Positions 1 through 11,189 of a stretch of DNA of 64,000 bases are shown here, piece after piece. Source of the stretch: Auanema rhodensis (Eukaryota; Nematoda; Chromadorea; Rhabditida; Rhabditidae); assembly GCA_964057225.1 (NCBI GenBank), contig OZ059900.1:7264501-7328500 (forward strand), given 5' to 3'. Each line of letters starts with the position of its first letter. Position 1 is the stretch's first letter. The notes beneath the pieces were generated by a model that saw nothing but the letters and a program-made list of their open reading frames with translations, was not told the origin of the DNA and made no database searches. Made by a program: the position numbers and the translations under genes.

Positions 1-1
1 A

Positions 2-28
2 CAAAACATGTGAAAACTGTATGTTTTG
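2..28. repeat. Conserved 8-bp inverted repeat with 11-base loop (example copy)
   Basis: CAAAACAT at 2-9 pairs perfectly with ATGTTTTG at 21-28, leaving an 11-base loop (10-20). The dyad sits in the junction part of the unit and recurs every 348 bases in nearly all copies. Copies with gggttc before it keep it, while tacgaaac copies change one arm base. Dyad symmetry with possible cruciform formation is a reported property of several centromeric satellites. Function here is inference. Confidence 0.7.
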
Positions 29-86
29 ATCAGACCCTTTGAGATATGGATTTGAAATTCAGGATTCATAAACTTTGACTATTTTC

Positions 87-98
87 ACATATATATGT
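87..98. repeat. 12-bp perfect palindrome ACATATATATGT (example copy)
   Basis: The sequence equals its own reverse complement and lies at the same place in nearly every unit. I noticed it broken near 27588 (ataaatatg), 30716 (acatatatttg), 46373 (acatgtatatg) and 47416 (acttatatatg). It is TATA-like, but nothing around it supports a promoter. Confidence 0.7.
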
Positions 99-308
99 CC
101 AATTTTAACCACTTTGGTCAAAAAGGACCGAAAATATCAAGAATTATTGGTTTTTTGGGGTTTGAAGGGCATTTTGGCTAAATCAGTCAAACTTTTGATC
201 TTAAGCATATTTTTTTCTTCTAAAACGACTAAATGTATGAAATACTGTCATAGAATGTTCATATAGGTGTATTTTGCACGAATATCAAAACTGATTGAAA
301 TATGGGCC

Positions 309-375
309 TTTTTATGCTCAAAACGCCATATATTCAACGATTTTGGGTACAAAACATGTGAAAACGGTATGTTTT
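309..375. other. A/T tracts phased at about 10-11 bp, predicted curved DNA (example copy)
   Basis: A4-5 or T4-5 tracts lie at 309-313, 320-323, 341-344, 351-354, 361-364 and 372-375. Their centres are spaced about 10.5, 21, 10, 10 and 11 bases, so each falls on nearly the same face of the helix. A second phased run occurs at 120-225. The pattern repeats in every unit. Phased A-tracts are known to curve DNA. A nucleosome-positioning role is inference. Confidence 0.6.
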
Positions 376-2510
376 GATCAGACCCTTTGAGATATGGATT
401 TGAAATTCAGGATTCATGAACTTCGACTATTTCTACATATATATGTCCAATTTTAACCACTTTGGTCACAAAGGACCGAAAATATCAAGAATTATTGGTT
501 TTTTGGGGTTTGAAGGGCATTTTGGCAAAATCAGTCAAACTTTTGATCTTAAGCATATTTTTTTCTTCTAAAACGACTAAATGTATGAAATACTGTCAAA
601 GAATGTTCATATAGGTGTGTTTTGCACGAATATCAAAACTGATTGAAATATGGGCCTTTTTATGCTCAAAACGCCATATATTCAACGATTTTGGGTACAA
701 AACATGTGAAAACTGTATGTTTTGATCAGACCCTTTGAGATATGGATTTGGAATTCAGGATTCATAAACTTTGACTATTTTTACATATATATGTTCAATT
801 TTAACCACTTTGGTCAAAAAGGACCGAAAATATCAAGAATTATTGGTTTTTTGGGGTTTGAAGGGCATTTTGGCTAAATCAGTCAAACTTTTGATCTTAA
901 GCATATTTTTTTCTTCTAAAACGACTAAATGTATGAAATACTGTCATAGAATGTTCATATAGGTGTATTTTGCACGAATATCAAAACTGATTGAAATATG
1001 GGCCTTTTTATGCTCAAAACGCCATATATTCAACGATTTTGGGTACAAAACATGTGAAAACTGTATGTTTTGATCAGACCCTTTGAGATATGGATTTGAA
1101 ATTCAGGATTCATAAACTTTGACAATTTTTACATATATATGTTCAATTTTAACCACTTTGGTCAAAAAGGACCGAAAATATCAAGAATTATTGGTTTTTT
1201 GGGGTTTGAAGGACATTTTGGCTAAATCAGTCAAACTTTTGATCTTAAGCATATTTTTTTCTTCTAAAACGACTAAATGTATGAAATACTGTCATAGAAT
1301 GTTCATATAGGTGTATTTTGCACGAATATCAAAACTGATTGAAATATGGGCCTTTTTATGTTCAAAACGCCATATATTCAACGATTTTGGGTACAAAACA
1401 TGTGAAAACTGTATGTTTTGATCAGACCCTTTGAGATATGGATTTGAAATTCAGGATTCATAAACTTTGACTATTTTTACATATATATGTCCAATTTTAA
1501 CCACTTTGGTCGAAAAGGACCGAAAAAATCAAGAATTATTGGTTTTTTGGGGATTGAAGGGCATTTTGGCAAAATCAGTCAAACTTTTGATCTTAAGCAT
1601 ATTTTTTTCTTCTAAAACGACTAAATGTATGAAATACTGTCATAGAATGTTCATATAGGTGTATTTTGCACGAATATCAAAACTGATTGAAATATGGGCC
1701 TTTTTATGTTCAAAACGCCATATATTCAACGATTTTGGGTACAAAACATGTGAAAACTGTATGTTTTGATCAGACCCTTTGAGATATGGATTTGGAATTC
1801 AGGATTCATAAACTTTGACTATTTTCACATATATATGTTCAATTTTAACCACTTTGGTCAAAAAGGACCGAAAATATCAAGAATTATTGGTTTTTTGGGG
1901 TTTGAAGGGCATTTTGGCTAAATCAGTCAAACTTTTGATCTTAAGCATATTTTTTTCTTCTAAAACGACTAAATGTATGAAATACTGTCATAGAATGTTC
2001 ATATAGGTGTATTTTGCACGAATATCAAAACTGATTGAAATATGGGCCTTTTTATGTTCAAAACGCCATATATTCAACGATTTTGGGTACAAAACATGTG
2101 AAAACTGTATGTTTTGATCAGACCCTTTGAGATATGGATTTGGAATTCAGGATTCATAAACTTTGACTATTTTTACATATATATGTTCAATTTTAACCAC
2201 TTTGGTCAAAAAGGACCGAAAATATCAAGAATTATTGGTTTTTTGGGGTTTGAAGGGCATTTTGGCTAAATCAGTCAAACTTTTGATCTTGAGCATATTT
2301 TTTTCTTCTAAAACGACTAAATGTATGAAATACTGTCATAGAATGTTCATATAGGTGTATTTTGCACGAATATCAAAACTGATTGAAATATGGGCCTTTT
2401 TATGCTCAAAACGCCATATATTCAACGATTTTGGGTACAAAACATGTGAAAACTGTATGTTTTGATCAGACCCTTTGAGATATGGATTTGAAATTCAGGA
2501 TTCATAAACT

Positions 2511-4250
2511 TCGACTATTTCTACATATATATGTCCAATTTTAACCACTTTGGTCAAAAAGGACCGAAAATATCAAGAATTATTGGTTTTTTGGGGTTTG
2601 AAGGGCATTTTGGCAAAATCAGTCAAACTTTTGATCTTAAGCATATTTTTTTCTTCTAAAACGACTAAATGTATGAAATACTGTCAAAGAATGTTCATAT
2701 AGGTGTATTTTGCACGAATATCAAAACTGATTGAAATATGGGCCTTTTTATGCTCAAAACGCCATATATTCAACGATTTTGGGTACAAAACATGTGAAAA
2801 CTGTATGTTTTGATCAGACCCTTTGAGATATGGATTTGAAATTCAGGATTCATAAACTTTGACTATTTTTACATATATATGTCCAATTTTAACCACTTTG
2901 GTCGAAAAGGACCGAAAATATCAAGAATTATTGGTTTTTTGGGGATTGAAGGGCATTTTGGCAAAATCAGTCAAACTTTTGATCTTAAGCATATTTTTTT
3001 CTTCTAAAACGACTAAATGTATGAAATACTGTCATAGAATGTTCATATAGGTGTATTTTGCACGAATATCAAAACTGATTGAAATATGGGCCTTTTTATG
3101 TTCAAAACGCCATATATTCAACGATTTTGGGTACAAAACATGTGAAAACTGTATGTTTTGATCAGACCCTTTGAGATATGGATTTGAAATTCAGGATTCA
3201 TAAACTTTGACTATTTTTACATATATATGTCCAATTTTAACCACTTTGGTCAAAAAGGACCGAAAATATCAAGAATTATTGGTTTTTTGGGGATTGAAGG
3301 GCATTTTGGCAAAATCAGTCAAACTTTTGATCTTAAGCATATTTTTTTCTTCTAAAACGACTAAATGTATGAAATACTGTCATAGAATGTTCATATAGGT
3401 GTATTTTGCACGAATATCAAAACTGATTGAAATATGGGCCTTTTTATGCTCAAAACGCCATATATTCAACGATTTTGGGTACAAAACATGTGAAAACTGT
3501 ATGTTTTGATCAGACCCTTTGAGATATGGATTTGAAATTCAGGATTCATAAACTTTGACTATTTTTACATATATATGTTCAATTTTAACCACTTTGGTCA
3601 AAAAGGACCGAAAATATCAAGAATTATTGGTTTTTTGGGGTTTGAAGAGCATTTTGGCAAAATCAGTCAAACTTTTGATCTTAAGCATATTTTTTTCTTC
3701 TAAAACGACTAAATGTATGAAATACTGTCATAGAATGTTCATATAGGTGTATTTTGCACGAATATCAAAACTGATTGAAATATGGGCCTTTTTATGTTCA
3801 AAACGCCATATATTCAACGATTTTGGGTACAAAACATGTGAAAACTGTATGTTTTGATCAGACCCTTTGAGATATGGATTTGGAATTCAGGATTCATAAA
3901 CTTTGACTATTTTTACATATATATGTTCAATTTTAACCACTTTGGTCAAAAAGGACCGAAAATATCAAGAATTATTGGTTTTTTGGGGTTTGAAGGGCAT
4001 TTTGGCTAAATCAGTCAAACTTTTGATCTTAAGCATATTTTTTTCTTCTAAAACGACTAAATGTATGAAATACTGTCATAGAATGTTCATATAGGTGTAT
4101 TTTGCACGAATATCAAAACTGATTGAAATATGGGCCTTTTTATGCTCAAAACGCCATATATTCAACGATTTTGGGTACAAAACATGTGAAAACTGTATGT
4201 TTTGATCAGACCCTTTGAGATATGGATTTGAAATTCAGGATTCATAAACT
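2511..4250. repeat. Five-unit block, copy 1 (U7-U11)
   Basis: The unit order is C-type with caaaga, then ggtcgaaa plus ggattg, then ggattg, then gaagagc, then an EcoRI-type unit. The same order recurs at 6339-8078, offset by 3,828 bases (11 units). By eye I noticed two differences between the copies: the third unit has ggtcaaaa here and ggtcgaaa there, and the second copy has a private caaaacggc near 6937. Confidence 0.85.
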
Positions 4251-4946
4251 TTGACTATTTTTACATATATATGTTCAATTTTAACCACTTTGGTCAAAAA
4301 GGACCGAAAATATCAAGAATTATTGGTTTTTTGGGGTTTGAAGAGCATTTTGGCAAAATCAGTCAAACTTTTGATCTTAAGCATATTTTTTTCTTCTAAA
4401 ACGACTAAATGTATGAAATACTGTCATAGAATGTTCATATAGGTGTATTTTGCACGAATATCAAAACTGATTGAAATATGGGCCTTTTTATGTTCAAAAC
4501 GCCATATATTCAACGATTTTGGGTACAAAACATGTGAAAACTGTATGTTTTGATCAGACCCTTTGAGATATGGATTTGGAATTCAGGATTCATAAACTTT
4601 GACTATTTTTACATATATATGTTCAATTTTAACCACTCTGGTCAAAAAGGACCGAAAATATCAAGAATTATTGGTTTTTTGGGGTTTGAAGGGCATTTTG
4701 GCTAAATCAGTCAAACTTTTGATCTTAAGCATATTTTTTTCTTCTAAAACGACTAAATGTATGAAATACTGTCATAGAATGTTCATATAGGTGTATTTTG
4801 CACGAATATCAAAACTGATTGAAATATGGGCCTTTTTATGTTCAAAACGCCATATATTCAACGATTTTGGGTACAAAACATGTGAAAACTGTATGTTTTG
4901 ATCAGACCCTTTGAGATATGGATTTGGAATTCAGGATTCATAAACT
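3555..4946. repeat. Two-unit (696 bp) tandem repeat, two copies
   Basis: U10 and U12 both carry gaagagc with ggcaaaat. U11 and U13 both follow a GAATTC junction (3883 and 4579) and carry ggctaaat. The pairs therefore alternate with a 696-bp period. A third copy of the pair stands alone at 7383-8078. The copies differ at ctcaaa versus ttcaaa in the second unit and at a private ccactctgg near 4636. Confidence 0.85.
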
Positions 4947-6338
4947 TTGACTATTTTTACATATATATGTTCAATTTTAACCACTTTGGTCAAAAAGGAC
5001 CGAAAATATCAAGAATTATTGGTTTTTTGGGGTTTGAAGGGCATTTTGGCTAAATCAGTCAAACTTTTGATCTTAAGCATATTTTTTTCTTCTAAAACGA
5101 CTAAATGTATGAAATACTGTCATAGAATGTTCATATAGGTGTATTTTGCACGAATATCAAAACTGATTGAAATATGGGCCTTTTTATGCTCAAAACGCCA
5201 TATATTCAACGATTTTGGGTACAAAACATGTGAAAACGGTATGTTTTGATCAGACCCTTTGAGATATGGATTTGAAATTCAGGATTCATAAACTTCGACT
5301 ATTTCTACATATATATGTCCAATTTTAACCACTTTGGTCAAAAAGGACCGAAAATATCAAGAATTATTGGTTTTTTGGGGTTTGAAGGGCATTTTGGCAA
5401 AATCAGTCAAACTTTTGATCTTAAGCATATTTTTTTCTTCTAAAACGACTAAATGTATGAAATACTGTCATAGAATGTTCATATAGGTGTATTTTGCACG
5501 AATATCAAAACTGATTGAAATATGGGCCTTTTTATGCTCAAAACGCCATATATTCAACGATTTTGGGTACAAAACATGTGAAAACTGTATGTTTTGATCA
5601 GACCCTTTGAGATATGGATTTGAAATTCAGGATTCATAAACTTTGACTATTTTTACATATATATGTTCAATTTTAACCACTTTGGTCAAAAAGGACCGAA
5701 AATATCAAGAATTATTGGTTTTTTGGGGTTTGAAGGGCATTTTGGCTAAATCAGTCAAACTTTTGATCTTAAGCATATTTTTTTCTTCTAAAACGACTAA
5801 ATGTATGAAATACTGTCATAGAATGTTCATATAGGTGTATTTTGCACGAATATCAAAACTGATTGAAATATGGGCCTTTTTATGCTCAAAACGCCATATA
5901 TTCAACGATTTTGGGTACAAAACATGTGAAAACTGTATGTTTTGATCAGACCCTTTGAGATATGGATTTGAAATTCAGGATTCATAAACTTTGACTATTT
6001 TTACATATATATGTCCAATTTTAACCACTTTGGTCAAAAAGGACCGAAAATATCAAGAATTATTGGTTTTTTGGGGTTTGAAGGGCATTTTGGCTGAATC
6101 AGTCAAACTTTTGATCTTAAGCATATTTTTTTTTTCTAAAACGACTAAATGTATGAAATACTGTCATAGAATGTTCATATAGGTGTATTTTGCACGAATA
6201 TCAAAACTGATTGAAATATGGGCCTTTTTATGCTCAAAACGCCATATATTCAACGATTTTGGGTACAAAACATGTGAAAACTGTATGTTTTGATCAGACC
6301 CTTTGAGATATGGATTTGAAATTCAGGATTCATAAACT
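4947..6338. repeat. Satellite units U14-U17
   Basis: U14 is EcoRI-type. U15 (5295) is C-type at its 5' end, follows the rare aaaacgg junction and carries the cataga tail rather than caaaga, so it looks recombinant. U16 is a plain T-type unit. U17 (5991) is the first unit in the window with ggctga plus the T10 run. No other element is seen. Confidence 0.88.
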
Positions 6339-8078
6339 TCGACTATTTCTACATATATATGTCCAATTTTAACCACTTTGGTCAAAAAGGACCGAAAATA
6401 TCAAGAATTATTGGTTTTTTGGGGTTTGAAGGGCATTTTGGCAAAATCAGTCAAACTTTTGATCTTAAGCATATTTTTTTCTTCTAAAACGACTAAATGT
6501 ATGAAATACTGTCAAAGAATGTTCATATAGGTGTATTTTGCACGAATATCAAAACTGATTGAAATATGGGCCTTTTTATGCTCAAAACGCCATATATTCA
6601 ACGATTTTGGGTACAAAACATGTGAAAACTGTATGTTTTGATCAGACCCTTTGAGATATGGATTTGAAATTCAGGATTCATAAACTTTGACTATTTTTAC
6701 ATATATATGTCCAATTTTAACCACTTTGGTCGAAAAGGACCGAAAATATCAAGAATTATTGGTTTTTTGGGGATTGAAGGGCATTTTGGCAAAATCAGTC
6801 AAACTTTTGATCTTAAGCATATTTTTTTCTTCTAAAACGACTAAATGTATGAAATACTGTCATAGAATGTTCATATAGGTGTATTTTGCACGAATATCAA
6901 AACTGATTGAAATATGGGCCTTTTTATGTTCAAAACGGCATATATTCAACGATTTTGGGTACAAAACATGTGAAAACTGTATGTTTTGATCAGACCCTTT
7001 GAGATATGGATTTGAAATTCAGGATTCATAAACTTTGACTATTTTTACATATATATGTCCAATTTTAACCACTTTGGTCGAAAAGGACCGAAAATATCAA
7101 GAATTATTGGTTTTTTGGGGATTGAAGGGCATTTTGGCAAAATCAGTCAAACTTTTGATCTTAAGCATATTTTTTTCTTCTAAAACGACTAAATGTATGA
7201 AATACTGTCATAGAATGTTCATATAGGTGTATTTTGCACGAATATCAAAACTGATTGAAATATGGGCCTTTTTATGCTCAAAACGCCATATATTCAACGA
7301 TTTTGGGTACAAAACATGTGAAAACTGTATGTTTTGATCAGACCCTTTGAGATATGGATTTGAAATTCAGGATTCATAAACTTTGACTATTTTTACATAT
7401 ATATGTTCAATTTTAACCACTTTGGTCAAAAAGGACCGAAAATATCAAGAATTATTGGTTTTTTGGGGTTTGAAGAGCATTTTGGCAAAATCAGTCAAAC
7501 TTTTGATCTTAAGCATATTTTTTTCTTCTAAAACGACTAAATGTATGAAATACTGTCATAGAATGTTCATATAGGTGTATTTTGCACGAATATCAAAACT
7601 GATTGAAATATGGGCCTTTTTATGTTCAAAACGCCATATATTCAACGATTTTGGGTACAAAACATGTGAAAACTGTATGTTTTGATCAGACCCTTTGAGA
7701 TATGGATTTGGAATTCAGGATTCATAAACTTTGACTATTTTTACATATATATGTTCAATTTTAACCACTTTGGTCAAAAAGGACCGAAAATATCAAGAAT
7801 TATTGGTTTTTTGGGGTTTGAAGGGCATTTTGGCTAAATCAGTCAAACTTTTGATCTTAAGCATATTTTTTTCTTCTAAAACGACTAAATGTATGAAATA
7901 CTGTCATAGAATGTTCATATAGGTGTATTTTGCACGAATATCAAAACTGATTGAAATATGGGCCTTTTTATGCTCAAAACGCCATATATTCAACGATTTT
8001 GGGTACAAAACATGTGAAAACTGTATGTTTTGATCAGACCCTTTGAGATATGGATTTAAAATTCAGGATTCATAAAAT
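6339..8078. repeat. Five-unit block, copy 2 (U18-U22)
   Basis: This is the partner of 2511-4250, 11 units downstream with the same order of unit types. The second and third units both carry ggtcgaaa and ggattg. The block ends with an EcoRI-type unit (site at 7711). Confidence 0.85.
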
Positions 8079-9449
8079 TCGACTATTTTTACATATATAT
8101 GTCCAATTTTAACCACTTTGGTCAAAAAGGACCGAAAATATCAAGAATTATTGGTTTTTTGGGGTTTGAAGGGCATTTTGGCAAAATCAGTCAAACTTTT
8201 GATCTTAAGCATATTTTTTTCTTCTAAAACGACTAAATGTATGAAATACTGTCAAAGAATGTTCATATAGGTGTATTTTGCACGAATATCAAAACTGATT
8301 GAAATATGGGCCTTTTTATGCTCAAAACGCCATATATTCAACGATTTTGGGTACAAAACATGTGAAAACTGTATGTTTTGATCAGACCCTTTGAGATATG
8401 GATTTAAAATTCAGGATTCATAAAATTCGACTATTTTTACATATATATGTCCAATTTTAACCACTTTGGTCAAAAAGGACCGAAAATATCAAGAATTATT
8501 GGTTTTTTGGGGTTTGAAGGGCATTTTGGCTAAATCAGTCAAACTTTTGATCTTAAGCATATTTTTTTCTTCTAAAACGACTAAATGTATGAAATACTGT
8601 CATAGAATGTTCATATAGGTGTATTTTGCACGAATATCAAAACTGATTGAAATATGGGCCTTTTTATGCTCAAAACGCCATATATTCAACGATTTTGGGT
8701 ACAAAACATGTGAAAACTGTATGTTTTGATCAGACCCTTTGAGATATGGATTTGAAATTCAGGATTCATAAACTTTGACTATTTTTACATATATATGTCC
8801 AATTTTAACCACTTTGGTCAAAAAGGACCGAAAATATCAAGAATTATTGGTTTTTTGGGGTTTGAAGGGCATTTTGGCTGAATCAGTCAAACTTTTGATC
8901 TTAAGCATATTTTTTTTTTCTAAAACGACTAAATGTATGAAATACTGTCATAGAATGTTCATATAGGTGTATTTTGCACGAATATCAAAACTGATTGAAA
9001 TATGGGCCTTTTTATGCTCAAAACGCCATATATTCAACGATTTTGGGTACAAAACATGTGAAAACTGTATGTTTTGATCAGACCCTTTGAGATATGGATT
9101 TGAAATTCAGGATTCATAAACTTTGACTATTTTTACATATATATGTTCAATTGTAACCACTTTGGTCAAAAAGGACCGAAAATATCAAGAATTATTGGTT
9201 TTTTGGGGTTTGAAGGGCATTTTGGCTAAATCAGTCAAACTTTTGATCTTAAGCATATTTTTTTCTTCTAAAACGACTAAATGTATGAAATACTGTCATA
9301 GAATGTTGATATAGGTGTATTTTGCACGAATATCAAAACTGATTGAAATATGGGCCTTTTTATGCTCAAAACGCCATATATTCAACGATTTTGGGTACAA
9401 AACATGTGAAAACTGTATGTTTTGATCAGACCCTTTGAGATATGGATTT
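7836..9449. repeat. 1,614-bp perfect duplication, copy 1
   Basis: Aligned row by row with 9576-11189 (offset 1,740 bases, exactly 5 units), I see no difference over 1,614 bases. The block covers part of U22, then A-type with caaaga, A-type with cataga, the ggctga/T10 unit, and the ttgtaacc/gttgat unit. It ends at the aaattc versus GAATTC difference just after 9449. It starts after ggcta versus ggcaa at 7835. Confidence 0.9.
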
Positions 9450-9575
9450 AAAATTCAGGATTCATAAAATTCGACTATTTTTACATATATATGTCCAATT
9501 TTAACCACTTTGGTCAAAAAGGACCGAAAATATCAAGAATTATTGGTTTTTTGGGGTTTGAAGGGCATTTTGGCA

Positions 9576-11189
9576 AAATCAGTCAAACTTTTGATCTTAA
9601 GCATATTTTTTTCTTCTAAAACGACTAAATGTATGAAATACTGTCATAGAATGTTCATATAGGTGTATTTTGCACGAATATCAAAACTGATTGAAATATG
9701 GGCCTTTTTATGCTCAAAACGCCATATATTCAACGATTTTGGGTACAAAACATGTGAAAACTGTATGTTTTGATCAGACCCTTTGAGATATGGATTTAAA
9801 ATTCAGGATTCATAAAATTCGACTATTTTTACATATATATGTCCAATTTTAACCACTTTGGTCAAAAAGGACCGAAAATATCAAGAATTATTGGTTTTTT
9901 GGGGTTTGAAGGGCATTTTGGCAAAATCAGTCAAACTTTTGATCTTAAGCATATTTTTTTCTTCTAAAACGACTAAATGTATGAAATACTGTCAAAGAAT
10001 GTTCATATAGGTGTATTTTGCACGAATATCAAAACTGATTGAAATATGGGCCTTTTTATGCTCAAAACGCCATATATTCAACGATTTTGGGTACAAAACA
10101 TGTGAAAACTGTATGTTTTGATCAGACCCTTTGAGATATGGATTTAAAATTCAGGATTCATAAAATTCGACTATTTTTACATATATATGTCCAATTTTAA
10201 CCACTTTGGTCAAAAAGGACCGAAAATATCAAGAATTATTGGTTTTTTGGGGTTTGAAGGGCATTTTGGCTAAATCAGTCAAACTTTTGATCTTAAGCAT
10301 ATTTTTTTCTTCTAAAACGACTAAATGTATGAAATACTGTCATAGAATGTTCATATAGGTGTATTTTGCACGAATATCAAAACTGATTGAAATATGGGCC
10401 TTTTTATGCTCAAAACGCCATATATTCAACGATTTTGGGTACAAAACATGTGAAAACTGTATGTTTTGATCAGACCCTTTGAGATATGGATTTGAAATTC
10501 AGGATTCATAAACTTTGACTATTTTTACATATATATGTCCAATTTTAACCACTTTGGTCAAAAAGGACCGAAAATATCAAGAATTATTGGTTTTTTGGGG
10601 TTTGAAGGGCATTTTGGCTGAATCAGTCAAACTTTTGATCTTAAGCATATTTTTTTTTTCTAAAACGACTAAATGTATGAAATACTGTCATAGAATGTTC
10701 ATATAGGTGTATTTTGCACGAATATCAAAACTGATTGAAATATGGGCCTTTTTATGCTCAAAACGCCATATATTCAACGATTTTGGGTACAAAACATGTG
10801 AAAACTGTATGTTTTGATCAGACCCTTTGAGATATGGATTTGAAATTCAGGATTCATAAACTTTGACTATTTTTACATATATATGTTCAATTGTAACCAC
10901 TTTGGTCAAAAAGGACCGAAAATATCAAGAATTATTGGTTTTTTGGGGTTTGAAGGGCATTTTGGCTAAATCAGTCAAACTTTTGATCTTAAGCATATTT
11001 TTTTCTTCTAAAACGACTAAATGTATGAAATACTGTCATAGAATGTTGATATAGGTGTATTTTGCACGAATATCAAAACTGATTGAAATATGGGCCTTTT
11101 TATGCTCAAAACGCCATATATTCAACGATTTTGGGTACAAAACATGTGAAAACTGTATGTTTTGATCAGACCCTTTGAGATATGGATTT
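9576..11189. repeat. 1,614-bp perfect duplication, copy 2
   Basis: This is the partner of 7836-9449. Between the two copies lies one further A-type unit (U27, 9471) with the cataga tail. Identity over four and a half units that each differ from one another indicates a single recent duplication of the block, not independent convergence. Confidence 0.9.

Larger units (their letters stand above)
75..422. repeat. Reference basic unit (U0) of the satellite
   Basis: This is the first complete unit under the phase used here, starting at TTGACTATTTT. It holds the 12-bp palindrome (87-98), an A5 tract (120-124), T6G4 (151-160), CTTAAG (200-205), a T7 run (210-216), TATGGGCC (301-308), the dyad (350-357 and 369-376) and TGATCA (375-380). 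It is a T-type unit with tgtccaatttt, gaagggc, ggctaaat and cataga alleles. The junction with the next unit carries the rare aaaacgg allele (365-367 instead of actg). Phase is arbitrary, since nothing in the sequence marks a natural unit start. Confidence 0.95.
1..2510. repeat. Satellite units, mixed types, no clean higher-order block
   Basis: This holds a 74-base partial unit and U0 to U6. U1 (423) is C-type with private changes: gattcatgaac just before it, ggtcacaaagg near 470, and gtgtgttttg near 618. U2, U5 and U6 are preceded by GAATTC (751, 1795 and 2143). U3 carries gaaggac and gacaattttt. U4 carries ggtcgaaaagg, ggattg and a private gaaaaaatc. U6 has lost CTTAAG (cttgagc near 2290). 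No gene or other element is seen. Confidence 0.9.

Noticed and set aside
87-98. TATA-box promoter at the ACATATATATGT palindrome
   Set aside because: The motif is present in nearly every unit, with no downstream gene and no other promoter element. Low-complexity AT sequence explains it.
75-266. A 63-codon plus-strand open frame recurring in most units, which could be read as a large family of small proteins
   Set aside because: It begins at TTG, not ATG, in every case. It has no Kozak or ribosome-binding context, no recognisable domain, and is lost wherever cttcgac or aattcgac replaces ctttgac. Differences between copies are mostly amino-acid changing (P/S, L/V, K/E, G/D, H/R), with no sign of protein-level selection. 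It is a by-product of the repeat.
301-308. LTR or terminal inverted repeats of a transposon hidden in the array
   Set aside because: No primer-binding site, target duplication, terminal repeat or protein-coding remnant is seen, and unit length never departs from 348 bp except by one base.
423-440. A CENP-B box in C-type units, because they contain TTCG
   Set aside because: The required CGGG part of the 17-bp box is absent from the unit, and the spacing after TTCG does not fit.
2859-5138. Assembly collapse or artificial duplication as the source of the repeated blocks
   Set aside because: It cannot be excluded for any single perfect block. However, the many scattered private substitutions in different copies, and varied block offsets (2, 3, 4, 5, 9, 10, 11, 14 and 15 units), fit biological exchange better than one assembly error.
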